In this document: in pieces, positions 55,741-64,000 of the stretch
Layout of the letters: every line of letters starts with the position of its first letter
Numbering within the stretch: the first letter of the stretch is position 1
Assembly: GCA_014529385.2 (NCBI GenBank)
Contig: CM043944.1
Location: forward strand, 175,297,740-175,361,739
From: Adiantum capillus-veneris
Lineage: Eukaryota; Streptophyta; Polypodiopsida; Polypodiales; Pteridaceae
Reading direction: 5' to 3'
Length of the DNA: 64,000 nucleotides
Position numbers and translations under genes: made by a program
Notes under the pieces: model-generated
The model's database searches: none
The model's input: the letters and a program-made list of their open reading frames with translations, nothing else
Told to the model about the DNA's origin: nothing

Positions 55741-55778
<38 letters not shown>

Positions 55779-56007
55779 GTGCAGCCGTTTTTTGACATAG
55801 TAGACAATAGTCCACTCTTTTGATCATAACTTCTTCATCCGAACTCCGATTTGGGTGATCTATAGCCTCAATCGAAGAGCACGAAGTCCTCTACGCATTG
55901 ATGTAAAGACATAAATTTTCAGAGTTATGGAAGGCGTTTCTGTAGCAGCATTTCCGAAGTGAACAGGTTCAACAAAATTGATTCTCATCTCCTATTTTAC
56001 ATACAAT

Positions 56008-56928
56008 GTCTTCCGGCACTCGCAAGGGTTCTTCTTCTTCAACAAGGTCCACAACCATTGTGGAAAATGCAACACAACCACCCAACCAATGACATCGGAA
56101 ACCATGATCATGGCGTACTTGGTATCATTGCAAGAGACCGTAAACAAACAAGGCGAAGACTTACGAGCACTTGCAATGGAGAATGGCACACTAAGGGTAC
56201 TTGTGGTTGAGAATGAGAATCTCAAGAGGACACTTGAGATGCAAACAACACGTTTGATGCAACTTGAAGAGGAAGTCAAGGAATGTAAACGCTCTCTTGT
56301 GGACTTGAATGCTTTGAAGGAGCAGATGAGCAAAGTAGAGCATGACCATGTATTGAAAGAGGAGAAATTTGACGCTATTAGCCGGGATGTATGCGACATG
56401 AAAAATGTATGCACAAACAAGTCTTGGGCTGATGTATGTGGTAGCAATGTGGTTTCTAATTCCTCACTCATGCAAGCTATGGTTCAAACAAAGAATGTTG
56501 AGAATGTGGATGTGGAGGAGTTGAAGGAACGGGAGCGACGTTCCAAGAACATTGTTATTCGTGGAATTCCCGAAGAGAAGTTAGAGACACCTCCTTCTCT
56601 TGCCATTGTTATTGAAGATTTCTTCAAAACCCACTTTGGCATGTCCGGAGTTATGGTCTATGGAGCACATAGAGTGGGGAAGCAAGGAGCTCCTCGCTCG
56701 GGAGAACGGCCAATTGTATGCACCATGCCGGATGAGACCAAGCGAAAGATTATCCTTGATAATAGTTGGATCTATTTGAGGAATACAAAATGTTTTGTAT
56801 GTGAAGATCGCACTATTAAGCAACAAAATACGCATCGCAAGGCATATGAGGAAAAGAATAATAAAAACAAGGAAATCTCTCATGAAGAAAATGTGTCCAA
56901 GGAGGAGGCAAGTCTCTCAAGCAAATAG
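56008..56928 (+). pseudogene. LINE ORF1 (nucleic-acid chaperone type), copy 1, 28-bp deletion
   Basis: The ATG at 56008 opens MSSGTRKGSSSSTRSTTIVE as in copy 2, but 28 bp present in copy 2 (after GTGGAAAAT) are missing here, so the start frame shifts. The remaining frame from about 56088 is open to the TAG at 56926. It has a long coiled coil (NKQGEDLRALAMENGTLRVL onwards) and an RRM-like module with RRSKNIVIRGIPEEKLETPP and YGAHRVGKQGAP, as in L1-type ORF1 proteins, plus a basic tail. The protein should bind LINE RNA. An upstream ATG at 55978 in the shifted frame is an artefact. Confidence 0.85.
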
Positions 56929-59900
56929 GGATGCGTGACCTATGAGACTGAGTTACAATTGAAAATATGCTTTTGGAATTGTAATGGATACCCATGGAAT
57001 GCGGGGGTTGGCATTGATGAACTAACAAGCAAAGCCGATGTTGTACTTCTTGTTGAAACTTGGGAGCATGATACACAAAGGATTAACGGCTTGGAGGATT
57101 ACAATGTACATTCATTGATGTGGTCAAAGAATCTCAAGCAACGAAGAGGACAAGGAGGGTTAGCATGTATGGTTAAGAAAGGATTGGAAGATTTTGTATC
57201 AATTGTGAAAGATGACAAGTACAAACGTTATGTATGGCTGAAAATTATGACACCAAAAAGAGCACCCATTTTTGTAGCCGGTTGCTACATTCCTCATCAT
57301 GATTCTCCCTTTTATGCTTACATGGATAGAGATCAACCATTTTCTGATTTGGAAGAGGACATTGCTCATTTCAAAGGTGAAGGTGATGTTATTGTATTTG
57401 GGGATATGAATGCTCGCACAAAAACATTGCAACATGATACTCAACAATTTGATATGCCATACATTTCAAGGGAGTTGGAGGAAGTTCACTTGTATGATCG
57501 TACTTCAATGGATGAGAAAGAGCCGGATCACTATGGAAAGTTACTTTTACACATGTGTAATAGCACGGGTATGCTCATTGCCAACGGTGTATCTTTGTGG
57601 AGTGGAACCAATGGATTTACATGTAGAAGACATAATGGGGATAGTGTGATTGACTATATGCTACTCTCTGAAGCCATCATGTATCGCATAAAGAGTTTTA
57701 TGTTTGGTCAATGGACCCCGGAATCCGACCATCGCACCTTATGTATTGACCTTTCATGTGGAGAAGCAACTAAGCATGATAATCTTAGCCAAAGGAAAGA
57801 GAAGTTATCACTATGTATGGATTTCGAACGGGCACCAATGTACATTGAAATGGTTGAGCAAAAACTATGGATGACAAAGGTTCAATGTGACGCACCATTG
57901 GAAACTAAATGGGAAGCTTTCAAGAAAGCTATTTGTTCTTGTGCGGAAGAATGCTTTGCCATAAAGCATCTCCATGGTATCAACAAAGATAGATCACGCA
58001 AAAGGTGGTTTGATAAAGAATGTCAAGATGCTCGAAAGTCCTTGATAAAGCTTGATGCAACTATGGACAAAGACAACTATCAAAGTCATTTGCATACATA
58101 CAAGGCATTGATTCAAAAGAAGAGAAGAAGATGGGAAGTAAAGCAACAAGAATTTCAAGTCCAAGAAAAGGCACATGCATGTGGAAGATTTTGGAGAAAC
58201 TTGAGAGGCAAGCGGGTTGAGATTTTTGGTAACTTGAGTCTAGTGGATATGTACACACATTGTAGGCAATTATATGAGCAAGAAAATACTGAAAAAATGC
58301 CATTTTATGGTTCACTCCCATGTATGCCGTCTTTTTTTACTATTGAGGATGTATGCGGTGGGCTTGAAAAGTTGGCCACTCACAAAGCGGGAGATCTTCA
58401 AGGTATCAAGCCGGAGATGATCAAATGGACGGGAGATTTAACCCATGAGTGGATGTGTGATATGTTTAACCTTGCACTTCAACATGCTATGCCTTATGAT
58501 TGGAGTACTAATTGGGTTAAGCCTTTGCATAAAGGAGGGGATGTAAAGAATGTAAGCAACTACCGGACTATAATGATTGGGTCTCTTATGGCAAAGTTAT
58601 TTGGGTGCATAATGGAGATGAAATTGAGTGATTGGGCTGAAGAGAATGACAAGCGTGCAAAGGGACAAGCGGGTTTTCGTCGATGCCATAGCACCATTGA
58701 TCATCTTGTCACTCTTCGTGTTCTCATGGAGGAAAGTCGGTTGAAAGGCAAGCGATTGTATTGTTGTTTTGTGGACTTTAAGAAAGCCTTTGATATGATT
58801 CCACGTAACAATTTGTGGAGAAGGATGGAAGAACTCCAAGTGCCAAGTGAGTTTATGCTTGCGGTTTCTCGAATCTATGAGAAGGTGATTTGTCAATTGC
58901 GCATGCGAAGAGAAATTTCAGAAATTTTTGTAAGCACTATTGGGGTTAAACAAGGATGTCCATTGTCACCAACTCTCTTTGGTCTATGCATCGATCAATT
59001 GGAACAAATGGTACTTGACTTTATGCAAGAAGAAGGCATTGAAGAGGTCACTATTTGCAATGCGGTAATCATGCTTTTGTTGTATGCGGATGATGTAGTG
59101 CTTCTAGCACACACTTTAGAAGATGCACAAAAGCTTATGGTTGTCCTTGAGAACTTTTGCTTGCATAGTGGGCTGATTGTAAATGAATCCAAAACAAAGG
59201 TTATGCTTGTGAAAACCAACCATAAGGAGAAGCCATGCATTGTGTACAAAAACGAGACACTTGAAGTTATTGAGAGCTTTAAGTACCTTGGCCTTGAGGT
59301 TCCATCCAATCACAAGTGGCATGAATGTGCTATGCGTCGTTTGGAAGCGGGAAAGAGAGCATTTTATGCATTTGAGAACATGTGTAATGCGGGAAACATC
59401 AAGTGTTGGGTTCTCAAGAAGTATCTTTTTGATGCATTGGTGACACCGGTTCTTCTTTATGGAGTTGAAGTGTGGGGTGGAAGCATCACAAAGTCTACTT
59501 GGAAAGAGTTTGAGAATGTCCAAAAGCGTTTTCTTACAAACTTTCTCCAAGTTAAGACACAAACACCATATATGCTCCTACTTCTTGAGTCGGGATCTCT
59601 TCCAATTGAGGTTATGGGCGTGGAAAGGGTTGTGGAGTACATGATAAAGATGCGTCAAAACCCCTCACATCGACTTCCTACAATTGCATGGGAAGCAAGC
59701 AAAAAAGTTCAAAAGACGCATAAAAGCAAGATCTTGAGCACGGGATGGATGCAAGACATAAAGAAGTGGTTTGGGAGATGGGATGCATTACACTTGCTAC
59801 ATGATGCTTCAATTGACTCTCAAGTGAATGAAGCTTTTCTACAACGCCAATGTATTACGGCTTGGGAGAAATCCGGTGGGTCACGCTTCATACATTACAC

Positions 59901-60327
59901 CACCTATATTGCCCCCAACTACAAAACCATGTTCATCGCTGAGAGAGGAAACCGTACTCACACTTACATGCTTGAGCCTATTCCCTTGTCCGCGATACGC
60001 ACTATCGCAGCAATTCGGCTTAGCTCCCATTTCCTTCGATGCGAGATAGGGCGTTGGGGCAATGGAGAAGAATCAAATCGATTGTGCACATTATGCTCAC
60101 TGCAAGTTCGAGAGTCTGAGTACCACACACTACTAGAGTGCTCAGCTTTTGATCACATCCGAACTTGCTTCTCTCACATTTTCAGCCATAACTTAGACCT
60201 ACACACTTTCCTCTCCCAGCCAAAGTGTGGGCTCTCCATTGCGACTCTCATCACTACAATTTTGGAGCATCGAGAGTCACTCATCAGCCATACACATACT
60301 ACATCACATGTAACTTTGGTCCCATAG
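56929..60327 (+). CDS. LINE ORF2: endonuclease-reverse transcriptase, copy 1
   Basis: Open for about 1,130 residues. The apurinic-type endonuclease at the N-terminus has ICFWNCNGYPWN (Asn), LLVETWEHD (Glu), VFGDMNARTK and ESDHRTLCIDL (Asp-His). The RT has KGQAGFRRCHSTIDHLV, YCCFVDFKKAFDMIP, GVKQGCPLSPTLFGL and LLLYADDVVLLAH with the catalytic Asp pair. The C-terminal knuckle is CTLCSLQVRESEYHTLLEC (CX2CX9HX4C). There is no in-frame ATG before the endonuclease. The frame starts after the ORF1 TAG, in the same frame, so expression would need readthrough, reinitiation at a non-AUG (GTG at 56935) or an edited stop. Looks potentially functional. Confidence 0.93.
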   Translation, partial: GCVTYETELQLKICFWNCNGYPWNAGVGIDELTSKADVVLLVETWEHDTQRINGLEDYNVHSLMWSKNLKQRRGQGGLACMVKKGLEDFVSIVKDDKYKRYVWLKIMTPKRAPIFVAGCYIPHHDSPFYAYMDRDQPFSDLEEDIAHFKGEGDVIVFGDMNARTKTLQHDTQQFDMPYISRELEEVHLYDRTSMDEKEPDHYGKLLLHMCNSTGMLIANGVSLWSGTNGFTCRRHNGDSVIDYMLLSEAIMYRIKSFMFGQWTPESDHRTLCIDLSCGEATKHDNLSQRKEKLSLCMDFERAPMYIEMVEQKLWMTKVQCDAPLETKWEAFKKAICSCAEECFAIKHLHGINKDRSRKRWFDKECQDARKSLIKLDATMDKDNYQSHLHTYKALIQKKRRRWEVKQQEFQVQEKAHACGRFWRNLRGKRVEIFGNLSLVDMYTHCRQLYEQENTEKMPFYGSLPCMPSFFTIEDVCGGLEKLATHKAGDLQGIKPEMIKWTGDLTHEWMCDMFNLALQHAMPYDWSTNWVKPLHKGGDVKNVSNYRTIMIGSLMAKLFGCIMEMKLSDWAEENDKRAKGQAGFRRCHSTIDHLVTLRVLMEESRLKGKRLYCCFVDFKKAFDMIPRNNLWRRMEELQVPSEFMLAVSRIYEKVICQLRMRREISEIFVSTIGVKQGCPLSPTLFGLCIDQLEQMVLDFMQEEGIEEVTICNAVIMLLLYADDVVLLAHTLEDAQKLMVVLENFCLHSGLIVNESKTKVMLVKTNHKEKPCIVYKNETLEVIESFKYLGLEVPSNHKWHECAMRRLEAGKRAFYAFENMCNAGNIKCWVLKKYLFDALVTPVLLYGVEVWGGSITKSTWKEFENVQKRFLTNFLQVKTQTPYMLLLLESGSLPIEVMGVERVVEYMIKMRQNPSHRLPTIAWEASKKVQKTHKSKILSTGWMQDIKKWFGRWDALHLLHDASIDSQVNEAFLQRQCITAWEKSGGSRFIHYTTYIAPNYKTMFIAERGNRTHTYMLEPIPLSAIRTIAAIRLSSHFLRCEIGRWGNGEESNRLCTLCSLQVRESEYHTLLECSAFDHIRTCFSHIFSHNLDLHTFLSQPKCGLSIATLITTILEHRESLISHTHTTSHVTLVP

Positions 60328-60360
60328 GTCATATTTGACCTCCGAGGACGATAATAAAAT

Positions 60361-62694
<2,334 letters not shown>

Positions 62695-62919
62695 GCAGCC
62701 GTTTTTTGACCTAGTAGACAACAGTCCACTCTTTTGATCATAACTTCTTCATCCGAACTCCGATTTGGGTGATCTATAGCCTCAATCGAAGAGCACGAAG
62801 TCCTCTAGGCATTGATGTAAACACAGAAATTTTCAGAGTTATGGAAGGCATTTCTGTAGCAGCATTTCCGAAGTGAACAGATTCAACAAAATTGATTTTC
62901 ATCTCCTATTTTACATACA

Positions 62920-63870
62920 ATGTCTTCTGGCACTCGCAAGGGTTCTTCTTCTTCGACAAGGTCCACAACCATTGTGGAAAATGATCCAAAATCTCCTAAG
63001 TGTGGAGATAGCAACACAACCACCCAACCAACGACATCGGAAACCATGATCATGGCGTACTTGGTATCATTGCAAGAGACCGTAAACAAACAAGGCGAAG
63101 ACTTACGAGCACTTGCAATGGAGAATGGCACACTAAGGGTACTTGTGGTTGAGAATGAGAATCTCAAGAGGACACTTGAGATGCAAACAACACGTTTGAT
63201 GCAACTTGAAGAGGAAGTCAAGGAATGTAAACGCTCTCTTGTGGACTTGAATGCTTTGAAGGAGCGGATGAGCAAAGTAGAGCATGACCATGTATTGAAA
63301 GAGGAGAAATTTGACACTATGAGCCGGGATGTATGCGACATGAAAAATGTATGCACAAACAAGTCTTGGGCTGATGTATGTGGTAGCAATGTGGTTTCTA
63401 ATTCCTCACTCATGCAAGCTATGGTTCAAACAAAGAATGTTGAGAATGTGGATGTGGAGGAGTTGAAGGAACGGGAGCGACGTTCCAAGAACATTGTTAT
63501 TCGTGGAATTCCCGAAGAGAAGTTAGAGACACCTCCTTCTCTTGCCATTGTTATTGAAGATTTCTTCAAAACCCACTTTGGTATGTCCGGAGTTATGGTC
63601 TATGGAGCACATAGAGTGGGGAAGCAAGGAGCTCCTCGCTTGGGAGAATGGCCAATTGTATGCACCATGCCGGATGAGACCAAGCGAAAGATTATCCTTG
63701 ATAATAGTTGGATCTATTTGAGGGATACAAAATGTTTTGTATGTGAAGATCGCACTATTAAGCAACAAAATATGCGTCGCAAGGCATATGAGGAAAAGAA
63801 TAATAAAAACAAGGAGATCGCTCATGAAGAAAATGTGCCCAAGGAGGAGGCAAGTCTCTCAAGCAAATAG
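62920..63870 (+). CDS. LINE ORF1, copy 2 (intact)
   Basis: 316 residues from ATG 62920 to the TAG at 63868. Ser-rich N-terminus, then coiled coil about residues 40-130, RRM-like region about 185-275 with RRSKNIVIRGIPEEK and YGAHRVGKQGAP, then a Lys/Glu/Asn tail. This is the reference for copy 1. It should act as RNA-binding partner of ORF2 in the cytoplasmic particle. Confidence 0.9.
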   Translation: MSSGTRKGSSSSTRSTTIVENDPKSPKCGDSNTTTQPTTSETMIMAYLVSLQETVNKQGEDLRALAMENGTLRVLVVENENLKRTLEMQTTRLMQLEEEVKECKRSLVDLNALKERMSKVEHDHVLKEEKFDTMSRDVCDMKNVCTNKSWADVCGSNVVSNSSLMQAMVQTKNVENVDVEELKERERRSKNIVIRGIPEEKLETPPSLAIVIEDFFKTHFGMSGVMVYGAHRVGKQGAPRLGEWPIVCTMPDETKRKIILDNSWIYLRDTKCFVCEDRTIKQQNMRRKAYEEKNNKNKEIAHEENVPKEEASLSSK

Positions 63871-64000
63871 GGATGCGTGACCTATGAGACCGAGTTACCA
63901 TTGAAAATATGCTTTTGGAATTGTAATGGATACCCATGGAATGCGGGGGTTGGCATTGATGAACTAACAAGCAAAACCGATGTTGTACTTCTTGTTGAAA
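63871..64000 (+). CDS. LINE ORF2 start, copy 2 (partial)
   Basis: Same frame as ORF1 and separated from it only by its TAG. It shows the start of the endonuclease (ICFWNCNGYPWN, VLLVE) and is cut by the window edge. As in copy 1, no in-frame ATG precedes the endonuclease. Confidence 0.88.

Larger units (their letters stand above)
55057..55777. repeat. CT/GA microsatellites, hairpin modules and LINE 3'-end fragment
   Basis: It includes GA tracts at 55057-55100, CT tracts at about 55290-55320, 55375-55413, 55600-55650 and 55743-55776, hairpin modules at 55171, 55214 and 55685, and an 81-bp LINE 3' end at 55414-55494. No gene. Confidence 0.9.
55778..60360 (+). mobile_element. LINE copy 1, essentially full length
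   Basis: The 5' end AGTGCAGCCG at 55778 is shared with copy 2 at 62692 and sits straight after a CT tract. The 3' end at 60360 (GATAATAAAAT) runs into (CTAT)n(CT)n. It contains ORF1 (frameshifted) and an open ORF2. Length 4.58 kb. No poly(A) tail; the microsatellite takes its place. Confidence 0.92.
62692..64000 (+). mobile_element. LINE copy 2, running off the window
   Basis: Same 5' end AGTGCAGCCG as copy 1, directly after a CT tract. It is nearly identical to copy 1 over 1.3 kb with only scattered differences, and has the 28 bp lost by copy 1. ORF2 is cut by the window end. Confidence 0.93.

Noticed and set aside
55978-56100. Alternative N-terminus of LINE ORF1 copy 1 (MILISYFTYNVF...)
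   Set aside because: It lies in the frame created by the 28-bp deletion; copy 2 shows the true start at the MSSGTRKG codon.

Overview
This window is repeat DNA from a land-plant nuclear genome. I see no convincing single-copy host gene, tRNA or rRNA. Plant-type LTR retrotransposons (Ty3/gypsy with tandem zinc knuckles, Ty1/copia with an initiator-Met-tRNA primer site), LINEs, GT-AG introns and long GA/CT and CA microsatellites all fit a large plant genome. The protein style makes me lean towards a fern or lycophyte, but that is inference.

Layout: 1-1.4 kb holds the 5' part of a plus-strand Ty3 element (F). 1.44-25.3 kb is a decayed minus-strand Ty3 element (A). A is split by a 2,355-bp insertion between RNase H and integrase (8114-10468, TSD ATTGT) and by a 9.55-kb DNA transposon (12091-21640) between its gag/linker region and its reverse transcriptase. 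25.3-27.5 kb is the 5' end of a third Ty3 element (C: LTR, Met-tRNA primer site, gag), abutting or inserted in the 3' LTR of element B. 27.5-43.0 kb is Ty3 element B (minus), with two LTRs and a PPT. 43-45.5 kb is mostly anonymous. 45.5-46.8 kb is a Ty3 pol relic (G). 46.98-49.2 kb is a second, decayed copy (E) of the 12-21 kb DNA transposon. 49.2-51.7 kb is a copia gag (D) interrupted by a 1,300-bp inverted-repeat element with TSD TAA. 52.5-64 kb holds four copies of one LINE family, each embedded in CT/GA microsatellite, with recurring short hairpin modules.

The most unusual system is the 12091-21640 transposon. Its inverted ends enclose a spliced DDE-type transposase, a divergent histone H3-like protein with a canonical first ten residues and a CenH3-like fold region, a spliced Ulp1/SENP-type cysteine protease directly downstream, and two uncharacterised spliced genes on the opposite strand. 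Three 208-bp CpG-rich tandem repeats lie in the divergent promoter between the H3 gene and one of the unknown genes. The transposase and the two unknown genes carry nonsense codons explainable by C-to-T decay at CG/CHG sites. The H3 and protease genes are open throughout.

The second notable system is the Ty3 family A/B. It carries a retropepsin-like domain downstream of integrase. B also has the usual protease upstream of RT; A lacks it. Both elements carry clusters of 20-bp palindromes sharing the core ATCGCGAT with different arms, plus an extra 3' ORF. Third, the LINE family seems to target (TC)n microsatellites and has ORF1 and ORF2 in one frame separated by a single UAG.
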